Shown piece by piece: positions 36,995 through 45,507 of a DNA stretch of 64,000 bases; position 1 is the stretch's first letter, and each line of letters starts with the position of its first letter. Source of the stretch: JBDSLU01 sp963844435 (GTDB lineage Bacteria; Acidobacteriota; Vicinamibacteria; Vicinamibacterales; Vicinamibacteraceae); the NCBI GenBank assembly GCA_963844435.1, contig CAWJOG010000021.1, positions 62,001 through 126,000 of the forward strand. Direction: 5' to 3'. The notes under the pieces are model-generated. The model searched no databases. It saw only the letters and a program-made list of their open reading frames with translations, and had not been told where the DNA came from. The position numbers and the translations under genes are program-made.

Positions 36995-38170
36995 ATGTCA
37001 CGCGTCTCGAAATCCGTGCTCGTCCTGGTCGCCGCGCTCGGCGCCTCGATCGCCCACCCGATCGCCGCGCAAGCCCCTACGGCCGCGCCGTTCGGCCGCT
37101 GGCCGGAGGCGCGCGCCGCGGAGTGGTACAGCGCCCAGCCCTGGCTGGTCGGCGCCAACTTCGCGCCGGCCACCGCGATCAACCAGCTCGAGATGTGGCA
37201 GGCGGACACGTTCGACCCGGCCAGCATCGACCAGGAGCTGGGCTGGGCCGAGGACCTCGGCTTCAACACGCATGCGCGTGTTCCTGCACCACCTGCTGTG
37301 GGAGCAGGACGCCGAGGGCTTCCTGAAGCGCATGGACCAGTTCCTGGCCATCGCCGAGAAGCACAACATCGGCGTCGATGTTCGTGCTGTTCGACAGCGT
37401 GTGGGACCCGAACCCCAAGCTCGGCAAGCAGCGCGAGCCGACAGCCGGGCGTCCACAACTCCGGCTGGGTGCAGAGCCCCGGCGAGGCCGACCTGCAGGA
37501 CGCGACGCGGCACAAGCTGCTGGAGGCGTACGTGAAGGGCGTCGTCGGCGCGGTTCAAGGACGACCGCGCGCGTGCAGGTGTGGGACATCTGGAACGAGC
37601 CGGACAACACGAACGACAACAGCTACGGCAAGGACAAGCTCGAAGCCGAGCCGGAGACAAGGCAGCAGCTCGTCGCTGGCGCTGCTGCCGCAAGGTCGTT
37701 CGCCTGGGCGCGCGAGGCCGAGCCGTCGCAGCCGCTGACGAGCGGCGTGTGGCGCGGGCGACTGGCCGACCCGACGCGAAGCTGATCCCGATCGAGAAGG
37801 TGCAGCTCGAGCAGTCCGACGTGATCTCGTTCCACAGCTACGACGAGCTGCGACGGAGCTCGAGAAGCGGGTCGGCGAAGCTGCAAGCGCTACGACCGGC
37901 CGCTCCTGTGCACGGAGTACATGGCCCGCCCGCAACGGCAGCACGTTCGACCCGATCCTGCGGTACTTCAAGGAGCACGAAGATCGCCGCCTACAACTGG
38001 GGCTTCGTCGCGGGCAAGACGCAGACACGATCTACCCGTGGGACTCGTGGCAGAAGCCGTACGCCGACCGCGAGCCGCAGGTGTGGTTCCACGACATCTT
38101 CCGCAGCGACGGCACGCCGTACCGCGCCGAGGAGACCGACCTGCTGAAGAAGCTGACCGCCGCGCACCCA
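36995..38170 (+). CDS. secreted GH5-like glycoside hydrolase (many frameshifts)
   Basis: An exported (beta/alpha)8 glycosidase of about 385 aa. AGGGAGG precedes the ATG at 36995, giving a signal peptide (VLVLVAALGASIAHPIAAQ). Joined frames read WLVGANFAPATAINQLEMWQ, LGWAEDLGFNT.RVFLHHLLW, FVLFDSVWDPNPKLG, VQVWDIWNEPDNTN (acid/base Glu in the WNEP motif) and later RPLLCTEYMARP (nucleophile Glu). These match clan GH-A enzymes annotated as cellulase or 1,4-beta-xylanase. At least six indels occur between 37270 and 38170. Correcting a final one (a missing C near 38168) makes the frame run straight into the DinB protein. Confidence 0.75.
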
Positions 38171-38202
38171 AGGCCCCGTCCGCCCAGGCCCCGTCGGGCG
38201 TG

Positions 38203-38667
38203 ATGGAAGACCTGCTCAAGGACGTCAAGGAGGCCAAGGAGAAGATCGTCGGGCTGGCCAAGGCGATGCCCGACGCGGCCTGGGACTGGCGGCCGGCCCC
38301 CGGCGTCCGCTCGACGAGGGAAGTCTTCGTGCACGTGATGGCGGACAACTACTTCATCCCGGTGGGCGCCGGGTCCACCGCGCCAGCCGACACCGGCATC
38401 GGCGAGGACTACAAGACGGTCGAGGCCTACGAGAAGCGGACGCGGACCCGCGAGCAGGTCCTCACCGGGCTCGACACGTCGTTCGCGTTCCTCGAGCAGC
38501 AGATGACGGCGACGACCGACGCCAAGCTGGCGACGCCGTCGAAGTGGCCGAAGATGTCGACCCGTCAGCTGTGGATCGCGTCCACGACGCACCTGCACGA
38601 GCACCTCGGCCAGCTGATCGCCTACGCGCGCAGCAACAAGATCACGCCGCCCTGGAGCAAGCAGTAG
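38203..38667 (+). CDS. DinB-family protein, possibly fused to the preceding glycosidase
   Basis: The conserved DinB domain begins VMEDLLKDVKEAKEKIVGLA and contains WDWRPAPGVRSTREVFVHVMADNYFIPVG and a C-terminal THLHEHLGQLIAYARSNKI, supplying the metal-binding His residues. Related secreted DinB proteins have a signal peptide ending in AQAPSG; here SAQAPSG survives, but the hydrophobic part is absent and the frame continues upstream into the glycosidase C-terminus (LLKKLTAAHP). Either the two genes fused, or ~100 bases with the stop and signal peptide are missing. The coordinates start at the first ATG of the DinB part. Confidence 0.7.
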   Translation: MEDLLKDVKEAKEKIVGLAKAMPDAAWDWRPAPGVRSTREVFVHVMADNYFIPVGAGSTAPADTGIGEDYKTVEAYEKRTRTREQVLTGLDTSFAFLEQQMTATTDAKLATPSKWPKMSTRQLWIASTTHLHEHLGQLIAYARSNKITPPWSKQ

Positions 38668-38694
38668 AGCCAACGTGTCGACGAGCCGCGCGCG

Positions 38695-39201
38695 TCACCC
38701 GACGTGCGCGCGCAGCTCGTCGAGGAACGTCTCCATGGTCGCGCCGTAGCCGAAGACGAAGCGTGCGACCGCGCGGAAGATCGGATTGCGGATCTCGCCG
38801 CGCTCGGTGATCGTCACGCGCGTGCCGCCCTCCTCGGGCGCCAGCTCGAAGGTCCACGTGCCGCCGAACGGGAGGTCGGGGTCGGCAATCCGCGTCACCA
38901 GGCGACGCGGCGGCTGGCGCTCGACCTGCTCCATGGCGATGCGGTCCCCGCCGCTCACTTCGACCCAGCGCGCGCGGCCGTCGACCGGCGCCAGCACTTC
39001 TACCGCCGACAGGCTCGTGCGCCACGCGGCGTACGAGCCCACGTCCGCGATCGCCGCGAAGACCGCCTCGGGGTCGGCGGGCAGTCTCGCGCTGCGCGTC
39101 TCGACGTGATCCCGCGGCAGCATCGCGCCGACGCCGGCGACGCCGGCCACGAACACGGCCAGCGTCGCGAGCACGATCAAGCCGGCGCGCACGATCGTCA
39201 T
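38695..39201 (-). CDS. SRPBCC-family protein with N-terminal membrane anchor
   Basis: A 168-aa protein. An N-terminal hydrophobic helix (MTIVRAGLIVLATLAVFVAG) is followed by an SRPBCC/polyketide-cyclase-like domain: ARLPADPEAVFAAIADVGSYAAW, ARWVEVSGGDRIAMEQVE and GTWTFELAPEEGGTRVTITERGEI. It is probably anchored in the inner membrane with the lipid-like-ligand domain outside. The ATG at 39201 lies 9 bp after the VOC gene stop; an upstream ATG at 39240 would overlap that gene and spoil the signal-like start. Probable operon AraC-VOC-SRPBCC on the minus strand. Confidence 0.8.
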   Translation of the reverse strand: MTIVRAGLIVLATLAVFVAGVAGVGAMLPRDHVETRSARLPADPEAVFAAIADVGSYAAWRTSLSAVEVLAPVDGRARWVEVSGGDRIAMEQVERQPPRRLVTRIADPDLPFGGTWTFELAPEEGGTRVTITERGEIRNPIFRAVARFVFGYGATMETFLDELRAHVG

Positions 39202-39209
39202 CGCACCGA

Positions 39210-39650
39210 TCAGCGCCCGCCCATATACGTCGAGATCCACCAGACGTGGCCGAACGGATCGACCACGCCGCCGGATCGCTCGCCGTAGGGCTGGTCGGTC
39301 ACCGGCATCACTTCGCGCGCGCCCGCGGCGACGGCCCGCGCGAACAACACGTCGACGTCGGGCACGTAGAGGTAGATGTGCAGGCTGGTGCGGCCGCCGA
39401 GGCCGGCGGGGTCCGATGCCGACACGCCGCGGAACTCGAAGTTCTCGGCCAGCATGATCGGCGAATCGCCGATGCGGACCTCGGCATGGCGGACCTTGCC
39501 GGCGTCGTCGACGGTGAGCGACGTCTGCGCGGCGCCGAACGCCCGCGTGTAGAAATCAATGGCGGCGCGCGCGTCCGAGACGATGACGTAGGGCGTGACG
39601 GTGTGGTGCCCGGCTGGAGCGTGAGGGGTGGCTGCTGCGGTCTGAGTCAT
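39210..39650 (-). CDS. VOC-family (glyoxalase/PhnB-like) protein
   Basis: A 146-aa protein of the vicinal-oxygen-chelate fold. It has HHTVTPYVIVSDARAAIDFYTRAFGA at the start, then VRHAEVRIGDSPIMLAENF and the C-terminal YGERSGGVVDPFGHVWWIST, the usual PhnB-like arrangement with a closing FGHxW motif. The metal and substrate cannot be told from sequence; roles include glyoxalase, dioxygenase and resistance proteins. It is followed closely by the SRPBCC gene on the same strand, with the AraC-family gene 70 bp upstream. Confidence 0.85.
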   Translation of the reverse strand: MTQTAAATPHAPAGHHTVTPYVIVSDARAAIDFYTRAFGAAQTSLTVDDAGKVRHAEVRIGDSPIMLAENFEFRGVSASDPAGLGGRTSLHIYLYVPDVDVLFARAVAAGAREVMPVTDQPYGERSGGVVDPFGHVWWISTYMGGR

Positions 39651-39719
39651 GGTGTTCTCCTGCGACCCAGACTAGCGACCGGCCGCATCAGCGGTCTTGG
39701 AAGAAAGTTCGGCCCGGGC

Positions 39720-40601
39720 TCAGCCCGCGGAAGATCGCGGATTCTGCTCACCTTCGGGCACGTTGACGCCGGTCTCGTATCGCGGCGTTGCCGCGAAGGA
39801 CGCCGGCGTCAGGCCGCTCAGCTCGCGGAAGTCGGCGTTCAGGTGCGGCTGGTCGTAGTAGCCGGCCTCGAGCGCGACGTCGAGCGGCGATCCGCCGGCG
39901 CGCAGCCGGGCGGCGGCGTGATGGAAGCGGTGGATGCGGGCGTAGGTCTTCGCCGTCACGCCGATCTGCTCGCGGAAGCCGGCCGCGAGGCGAGCCGCCG
40001 ACAGGCCGGCGGCGTCCCGCAGCGCGCCGATCACGACGTTGCCGCGGCGCCGGCGGATGCGCTCGGCGATCCAGGCGATCGGCGGATCGACGGCCGGCGC
40101 GCGTCCGAGTCGCGCCTCGATCCAGGCCGCCGCCGCCGAAAGGCAGGCGCGCGCGTCGCGCGCGGTCGCCTCGCAGTGATCGGCGAGCCGGGCCGCCTCG
40201 GCGCCGACGAGATCGCACAGCTCGACGTCCTGTCCGGCCAGTTCGTGCAGCGGCCGGCGCAGCAGGCGCCAGGCGCCCTCCGGCGTGAACTCGATGCCGA
40301 GCACGGTCGACGCGCCCTCCGGCGCCTCGATGACGACCGGCTGTGTCTGCTGGCCGCTCATGACCAGCGCCGGGCAGCGCTCGACGCCGCCGTCGCGCAC
40401 GACGCCGTAGCGTGCATCGAAGTGCACCACGAGCTGCAGCAGGCCGGTCGGGAGGACCCGCTCGCGCGGATGGGCGGTGCGCCCGGTGAAGTGCCAGAAG
40501 CGCTCCACCGTGTCGCGCAGGTGGGCCGGCCGCCACTCGACTGCCGTCCAGCAGCCCAGCTCGCCGTCGACGCGGTGCGTCAGGTACGACACAGCTTCCA
40601 T
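39720..40601 (-). CDS. AraC-family transcriptional regulator
   Basis: A 293-aa regulator. The N-terminal half (ERFWHFTGRTAHPRERVLPTGLLQLVVHF, VLGIEFTPEGAWRLL) is the DUF6597-like sensing region seen in AraC proteins of this type. The C-terminal ~100 residues carry the AraC DNA-binding motif: IGALRDAAGLSAARLAAGFREQIGVTAKTY and SPLDVALEAGYYDQPHLNADFRELSGLTPASF. It probably controls the downstream VOC and SRPBCC genes on the same strand, although the 70-bp gap leaves room for a separate promoter. The ATG at 40601 starts the conserved region. Confidence 0.88.
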   Translation of the reverse strand: MEAVSYLTHRVDGELGCWTAVEWRPAHLRDTVERFWHFTGRTAHPRERVLPTGLLQLVVHFDARYGVVRDGGVERCPALVMSGQQTQPVVIEAPEGASTVLGIEFTPEGAWRLLRRPLHELAGQDVELCDLVGAEAARLADHCEATARDARACLSAAAAWIEARLGRAPAVDPPIAWIAERIRRRRGNVVIGALRDAAGLSAARLAAGFREQIGVTAKTYARIHRFHHAAARLRAGGSPLDVALEAGYYDQPHLNADFRELSGLTPASFAATPRYETGVNVPEGEQNPRSSAG

Positions 40602-40724
40602 GCTACCTGTCCCGAGCCGCCTTGGGTGCGCTCGGTTGCGCGAGCCGCGGGCCGGCCTGTATGGTATCGGCACTCGAGCGAGTCAAATCGGGCGTTCACA
40701 CGGGGTCACGCGGGAGACGGGTTG

Positions 40725-41525
40725 ATGTCGCATGCGCACGCGACCACGGTGGTCCGCGGGTTCGGGCAGACCGAACGCCGCGACACGTGGTGGGCTACAC
40801 CGCTGGCGGTTTTCCTGGGGTTCTCGACCTTCATCGTCTACGCGACGTGGGCCGCGTTCCAGGGCGAGCACTACGTCTACGGGCCGTATCTCTCGCCGTT
40901 CTATTCGCCCGAGATCTTCGGCAACTCGCCGCACTCGTGGTTCGGGCCGTTCCCGGGCTGGTGGCCGGCGTTCATCCCGGCCTCGCCGGCGCTGCTGATC
41001 CTGCCGATCCCCGGCGGGTTCCGCTTCACCTGCTATTACTACCGCGGCGCCTACTACAAGGCGTTCTGGGCCGACCCGCCGTCGTGCGCGGTCGGTGAGC
41101 CGCGCAAGGGCTACTGGGGCGAGAACAGCTTCCCGCTGATCCTGCAGAACGCGCACCGCTACGTGCTGTTCATCACGCTGGCGGTGCTCGCCATCCTGGC
41201 GTGGGACGTGTGGAAGGCGATGTGGTTCCACGATCCCGACGGCGTGACGCGCTTCGGGATCGGCGTCGGCACGCTGGTGCTCGCCGCCAACGTCGTGCTG
41301 CTCGGCAGCTACGTGTTCGGCTGCCATTCGCTCCGCCACGTCGTCGGCGGCAGGTGCGACGTGCTGTCGCACAACAAGCTGCGCCAGAGCTGCTACCGCG
41401 GCGTCAGCGCCTGCAACCGCAAGCACATGCTCTGGGCCTGGTGCAGCCTGTTCTCGGTCGGCCTCTCGGATCTCTACGTCCGGCTCTGCTCGATGGGCGT
41501 GCTGACCGACTGGAGGCTCATCTGA
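40725..41525 (+). CDS. sdhC: succinate dehydrogenase membrane anchor (cytochrome b-type) subunit
   Basis: A 266-aa integral membrane protein with about five hydrophobic helices (near residues 24-44, 85-100, 140-165, 172-200 and 230-255). His residues in the segments QNAHRYVLFITLA and YVFGCHSLRHVVGG, and CNRKHMLWAW, could ligate heme. It is longer than the classical SdhC or SdhD and resembles the single large anchor found with actinobacterial-type Sdh1 complexes. It anchors SdhAB and passes electrons to quinone. Its stop overlaps the sdhA start as TGATG. The ATG follows GGGAGACGG. Confidence 0.8.
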   Translation: MSHAHATTVVRGFGQTERRDTWWATPLAVFLGFSTFIVYATWAAFQGEHYVYGPYLSPFYSPEIFGNSPHSWFGPFPGWWPAFIPASPALLILPIPGGFRFTCYYYRGAYYKAFWADPPSCAVGEPRKGYWGENSFPLILQNAHRYVLFITLAVLAILAWDVWKAMWFHDPDGVTRFGIGVGTLVLAANVVLLGSYVFGCHSLRHVVGGRCDVLSHNKLRQSCYRGVSACNRKHMLWAWCSLFSVGLSDLYVRLCSMGVLTDWRLI

Positions 41526-43336
41526 TGCGGGTGTCGACGACGCAGGTCTTCGACGTGCTCGTCGTGGGGGCCGGCGGCGCCGGATTGCGGGCGGTGATCG
41601 AGGCGGCTGACGCCGGCGTCTCGGTCGGCGTGATCTGCAAGTCGCTCCTCGGCAAGGCGCACACCGTGATGGCCGAGGGCGGCATGGCCGCGGCGCTCGG
41701 CAACGTGGACGATCGCGACAACTGGAAGGTCCATTTCGCCGACACGATGCGCGGCGGCCAGTACGTGAACAACTGGCGGATGGCGGAGCTGCACGCCAGG
41801 GAAGCGCCGGATCGGGTGCGCGAGCTGGAACGCTACGGCGCCGTCTTCGACCGCACGCCGGACGGCCGCATCCTGCAGCGCAACTTCGGCGGGCACCGCT
41901 ATCCGCGCCTCGCGCACGTCGGCGATCGCACCGGCCTCGAGATGATCCGGACGCTGCAGGACCACTCGATCCACAAGGGCGCGACGGTGCTGATGGAGCA
42001 CACCGTCGTGTCGCTGCTGCTCGACGACGGCCGTATCGCCGGCGTCGTGTGCTACGACCGCGAGCGCGGCCGCTTCCACATCGTGCAGTGCAAGGCGCTG
42101 ATCCTCGCGTGCGGCGGCCTCGGGCGCGCCTTCGCGATCACCAGCAACAGCTGGGAAGGCACCGGCGACGGGCACGCGCTGGCCTACGCCGCCGGCGCCG
42201 AGCTCATCGACATGGAGTTCGTGCAGTTCCACCCGACCGGCATGGTGTGGCCGCCGTCGGTGAAGGGGATCCTGGTCACCGAGGGCGTGCGCGGCGAAGG
42301 CGGCGTCCTGAAGAACAGCGAAGGCCGCCGCTTCATGTTCGACGACATCCCGGACAACTACAAGCCGCAGACGGCGACCGATCCGGAGGAAGGCTGGCGC
42401 TACACGCAGGGCGACAAGAACGCGCGCCGGCCGCCCGAGCTGCTGACCCGCGATCACGTCGCCCGCTGCATCATGCGCGAGGTCAAGGCCGGGCGCGGCT
42501 CCCCGCACGGCGGCGTGTTCCTCGACATCGCCTGGATCAAGGAGAAGCTGCCCAGCGCGGCCGAGCACATCCGCAAGAAGCTGCCGAGCATGTACCACCA
42601 GTTCAAGGAGCTGGCCGACCTCGACATCACGACGACGCCGATGGAGGTCGGGCCGACCACGCACTACGTGATGGGCGGCATCCGGGTGGACGGCGACTCG
42701 CAGATGTCGTCGATCCCGGGCCTGTTCGCGGCGGGCGAGTGCGCCGCCGGCATCAACGGCGCCAACCGTCTGGGCGGCAACTCGCTGTCCGACCTGCTGG
42801 TGTTCGGCAAGCGTGCCGGCGAGTACGCCGCGAAGCACGCGCGTGAGGTGACGGTCGCGAAGGTCGACGATGGTGCCGTCGAGCGGGCCATCGGCGACGT
42901 GCTGGCGCCCTTCGATCGCCCGGCCGGCGAGAACCCGTTCGTGGTGCAGCACGAGCTGCAGGCCATGATGCAGGAGTTGGTCGGCATCGTTCGCACCGAG
43001 GGCGAGATGCAGCAGGCGCTGGTCAGGCTCGATGCGCTCAAGGCGCGGGCGGCCGGCGTCGGCGTCGTCGGTCACCGCGAGTACAACAGCGGCTGGCACA
43101 CGGCCATCGACCTGCGCAACCTGCTGATCGTGTCCGAGGCCATCGCCCGCGCCGCGATCGAGCGCAAGGAGAGCCGCGGCGGCCACTTCCGCGAGGACTT
43201 CCCGGACAAGGACAAGACGTTCGGCGCCTGCAACATCGTGCTGAAGAAGACCGCCGGCGGCATGCAGGTCGAGCGCGTGCCGATCCCCGAGATGCCGGCC
43301 GAGCTGAAGCAGGTCATCGAGGAGATGGTGAACTGA
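41525..43336 (+). CDS. sdhA: succinate dehydrogenase/fumarate reductase flavoprotein subunit
   Basis: A 603-aa flavoprotein. The FAD dinucleotide fold is VLVVGAGGAGLRAVIEAA, and His46 in KAHTVMAEGGMAAA matches the residue that binds FAD covalently. Active-site motifs QFHPTGM, TEGVRGEGGVLKN and THYVMGGIRVD are present, and the C-terminal GHREYNSGWHTAIDLRNLL is usual. It oxidises succinate to fumarate on the cytoplasmic side and hands electrons to SdhB. It overlaps both neighbours (TGATG with sdhC; one base with sdhB), so synthesis is tightly coupled. Confidence 0.95.
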   Translation: MRVSTTQVFDVLVVGAGGAGLRAVIEAADAGVSVGVICKSLLGKAHTVMAEGGMAAALGNVDDRDNWKVHFADTMRGGQYVNNWRMAELHAREAPDRVRELERYGAVFDRTPDGRILQRNFGGHRYPRLAHVGDRTGLEMIRTLQDHSIHKGATVLMEHTVVSLLLDDGRIAGVVCYDRERGRFHIVQCKALILACGGLGRAFAITSNSWEGTGDGHALAYAAGAELIDMEFVQFHPTGMVWPPSVKGILVTEGVRGEGGVLKNSEGRRFMFDDIPDNYKPQTATDPEEGWRYTQGDKNARRPPELLTRDHVARCIMREVKAGRGSPHGGVFLDIAWIKEKLPSAAEHIRKKLPSMYHQFKELADLDITTTPMEVGPTTHYVMGGIRVDGDSQMSSIPGLFAAGECAAGINGANRLGGNSLSDLLVFGKRAGEYAAKHAREVTVAKVDDGAVERAIGDVLAPFDRPAGENPFVVQHELQAMMQELVGIVRTEGEMQQALVRLDALKARAAGVGVVGHREYNSGWHTAIDLRNLLIVSEAIARAAIERKESRGGHFREDFPDKDKTFGACNIVLKKTAGGMQVERVPIPEMPAELKQVIEEMVN

Positions 43337-44118
43337 TGTCCGCAGCGACGTTTCGCATCTGGCGCGGCGAGGGCAATCCCGCCGGCGACGGCAAGTCGGC
43401 GCCGCCGACCGGGTCGTTCACCGACTACCAGACCGAGGTCTCGGAAGGCATGGTCGTCCTCGACGCCGTGCACCGCATCCAGGCGGAATCGGCGAGCGAC
43501 CTCGCCGTGCGCTGGAACTGCAAGGCGGGCAAGTGCGGCTCGTGCTCGGCCGAGATCAACGGCAACCCGCGGCTGATGTGCATGACGCGGCTGAACACGC
43601 TCGACCTGACGCAGCCGGTCACCATCGAGCCGATGCGCGCCTTCCCGCTGTTGAAGGATCTGGTCACCGACGTCTCCTGGAACTTCCGCGTCAAGCAGAA
43701 GATCCAGCCGTTCAAGCCGCGCAAGCCGGACGCGCCCGACGGCACCTGGCGGATGCAGCAGTCGGACATCGACCGCGTCCAGACGTTCCGCAAGTGCATC
43801 GAGTGCTTCCTCTGCCAGGACGTCTGCCACGTGCTGCGCGATCACCAGAAGCACGACGAGTTCGTCGGGCCGCGCTTCCTTACCTACGTCGCGGCACTCG
43901 AAATGCACCCGCTCGACACCGCCGATCGCATCCGCGAGGTCAAGGACGCGATGGGCTCGGGCTACTGCAACATCACCAAGTGCTGCACCAAGGTGTGCCC
44001 GGAGCACATCCCGATCACCGATGACGCGATCATTCCGCTCAAGGAGCGCGTCGTCGACGAGTTCTACGATCCGATCACCCGGCTGCTGAAGATGTTCCGC
44101 GGCCCGAAACAGGCCTGA
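43336..44118 (+). CDS. sdhB: succinate dehydrogenase iron-sulfur subunit
   Basis: A 260-aa iron-sulfur protein. The N-terminal [2Fe-2S] ligands are in CKAGKCGSC and the later LMC. The C-terminal domain has CIECFLCQDVC and CNITKCCTKVCPEHIP for the [4Fe-4S] and [3Fe-4S] clusters. It transfers electrons from FADH2 in SdhA to the membrane anchor. It starts on the last base of the sdhA stop (TGATG type). A TPR-like gene follows 19 bp later with its own AGGAGG. Confidence 0.95.
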   Translation: MSAATFRIWRGEGNPAGDGKSAPPTGSFTDYQTEVSEGMVVLDAVHRIQAESASDLAVRWNCKAGKCGSCSAEINGNPRLMCMTRLNTLDLTQPVTIEPMRAFPLLKDLVTDVSWNFRVKQKIQPFKPRKPDAPDGTWRMQQSDIDRVQTFRKCIECFLCQDVCHVLRDHQKHDEFVGPRFLTYVAALEMHPLDTADRIREVKDAMGSGYCNITKCCTKVCPEHIPITDDAIIPLKERVVDEFYDPITRLLKMFRGPKQA

Positions 44119-44137
44119 CGCCAGCAGGAGGCGTGTC

Positions 44138-44644
44138 ATGTTCGACCTGAAGCCGCTCTCGAAGAACGCGGTCCCCGCGGCGCTGGCGAAGGCTGAGCGC
44201 TACCGGCTGCTCAACGAGCCGATGCAGGCGGCGAGCATCTGCGAGGACGTCCTGCGCGTCGATCCGGACAACGCCGCGGCTCGCGTTGCGCTGATTCTGG
44301 CGCTGTCCGACGAGTTCAGCGGCGCCGAACAGACGGCCGCGATGGCCCGGGCGCGGACGCTGCTGCCCGGCCTGCCGACCGAGTACGAGCGCGCCTACTA
44401 CAGCGGCATCCTGGCCGAGCGCCGGGCGCTGGCGCAGCTCGAGCAGGGCGGGGTCAGTGCCGGCTTCTCCGCCTACGAAGGCCTCCGCGAGGCGATGGCG
44501 TGGTTCGAAAAGGCGGAGGAGCGGCGCCCGCCGGACAACGACGACGCCATCCTGCGCTGGAACGCCTGCGCGCGCGTGCTGATGCGCAACCCGCACCTGC
44601 AGGCCCGCGCCGAAGAGCGCGACATGCCGCTCGCGCTGGAGTAG
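44138..44644 (+). CDS. TPR-like protein downstream of sdhB
   Basis: A 168-aa soluble, helical protein. LAKAERYRLLNEPMQAASICEDVLRVDPDNAAARVALILAL reads like one tetratricopeptide repeat, with a second degenerate one around FEKAEERRPPDNDDAILRW. No catalytic motif is visible. AGCAGGAGG precedes the ATG, and the 19-bp gap places it in the sdhCAB operon, so a role as an assembly or scaffold factor for the complex is possible but unproven. Confidence 0.75.
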   Translation: MFDLKPLSKNAVPAALAKAERYRLLNEPMQAASICEDVLRVDPDNAAARVALILALSDEFSGAEQTAAMARARTLLPGLPTEYERAYYSGILAERRALAQLEQGGVSAGFSAYEGLREAMAWFEKAEERRPPDNDDAILRWNACARVLMRNPHLQARAEERDMPLALE

Positions 44645-44668
44645 CCGCAGGGCCAGATTCGCCGCGCT

Positions 44669-45079
44669 TCAAGGCGTGGGCGGGCGCGAAGTGGCCGGTG
44701 GCCCGCACGCCGCTCCATCGAGTGCGTCCCAGAGCGCACGGGCGCCTTCGTCCGAGCGGACGAGCACTGGCAGCTGGTGGAAGGCGTCGAGCGTGGCTTG
44801 CGCCTCCGGCGGGCCCGTGATCGTCCACAGCACGTCGTCGCCGCGCCGCTCCACCTGGAACCGGACGCCGTCGCAGCAGCGGGCTTCGAGCGCCGCCAGC
44901 CGGCGGCTCTCCGCCTCGGTCGCTTCGGAGGCGCGCAGCATCCAGTGAACGCTGCCAGCCGATCGCGTCCGTTCGCGGAAGGCATCGGCCAGAAGGGCGC
45001 GAAAGTCCGCGGTGCGCTGCGCCCGGTCCGCGATCGGCAGGCGGCACGACATCCCGGGCGACGAGGCGTCGTGCGTCAT
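44669..45079 (-). CDS. hypothetical Cys-pair protein
   Basis: A 136-aa cytoplasmic protein of unknown function. It starts MTHDASSPGMSCRLPIADRA and contains ALEARCCDGVRFQVERRGDD, an adjacent Cys pair preceding a beta strand, with an N-terminal Cys that could complete a metal site. Similar 'ARCC.F..F' proteins occur beside metal-transport genes (from memory; weak). The start overlaps the stop of the small membrane protein (ATGA), so the two are co-translated. Confidence 0.6.
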   Translation of the reverse strand: MTHDASSPGMSCRLPIADRAQRTADFRALLADAFRERTRSAGSVHWMLRASEATEAESRRLAALEARCCDGVRFQVERRGDDVLWTITGPPEAQATLDAFHQLPVLVRSDEGARALWDALDGAACGPPATSRPPTP

Positions 45080-45411
45080 CGCCTGCGACTCGCCTCGCGC
45101 CGCTCGTCGAGCTCGAGGTGGAAGCGGTGCAGGAAGTGCTGGACGGCCGGCGCCAGCAGCACCGCGACCATCGTCAGGAAGAACACCGAGCTGAAGAGCG
45201 AATAGACGATCGCGAAGACCTTCGCCTCGGGCTCGACGAGGCGATCGACCGGGCCCATGCCGGTCAGGATCATCGCGGCGTTGAGCGTCGCGTCGAGCCA
45301 CGGCAGGCCGGCGAACGCGTGGTAGCCGACCGCCCCGACCCCGAGGTTCGCGACGATGAAGCCGAGCACGATGGCGCCGTTCCGTCCCAGGCGGCGGACG
45401 AGCACGCGCAT
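45076..45411 (-). CDS. small two-helix membrane protein
   Basis: A 111-aa protein with hydrophobic stretches at about residues 12-35 (AIVLGFIVANLGVGAVGYHAF) and 66-92 (FAIVYSLFSSVFFLTMVAVL), separated by LNAAMILTGMGPVD, which recalls the pore-loop region of two-helix potassium channels without the TVGYG selectivity motif. The C-terminal tail is charged (HRFHLELDERREASRRR). Function is unknown. It is coupled to the Cys-pair gene by ATGA and is divergent from the SDR gene. Confidence 0.65.
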   Translation of the reverse strand: MRVLVRRLGRNGAIVLGFIVANLGVGAVGYHAFAGLPWLDATLNAAMILTGMGPVDRLVEPEAKVFAIVYSLFSSVFFLTMVAVLLAPAVQHFLHRFHLELDERREASRRR

Positions 45412-45507
45412 CGATGGCGGGTGGGGCAGGGTCGACACGCGATCACGGTAGCTCAAATTCGCGGTCGAGGCGGAGCCGGCGACTCGGTGGCGGAGAATGG
45501 GGCCACC

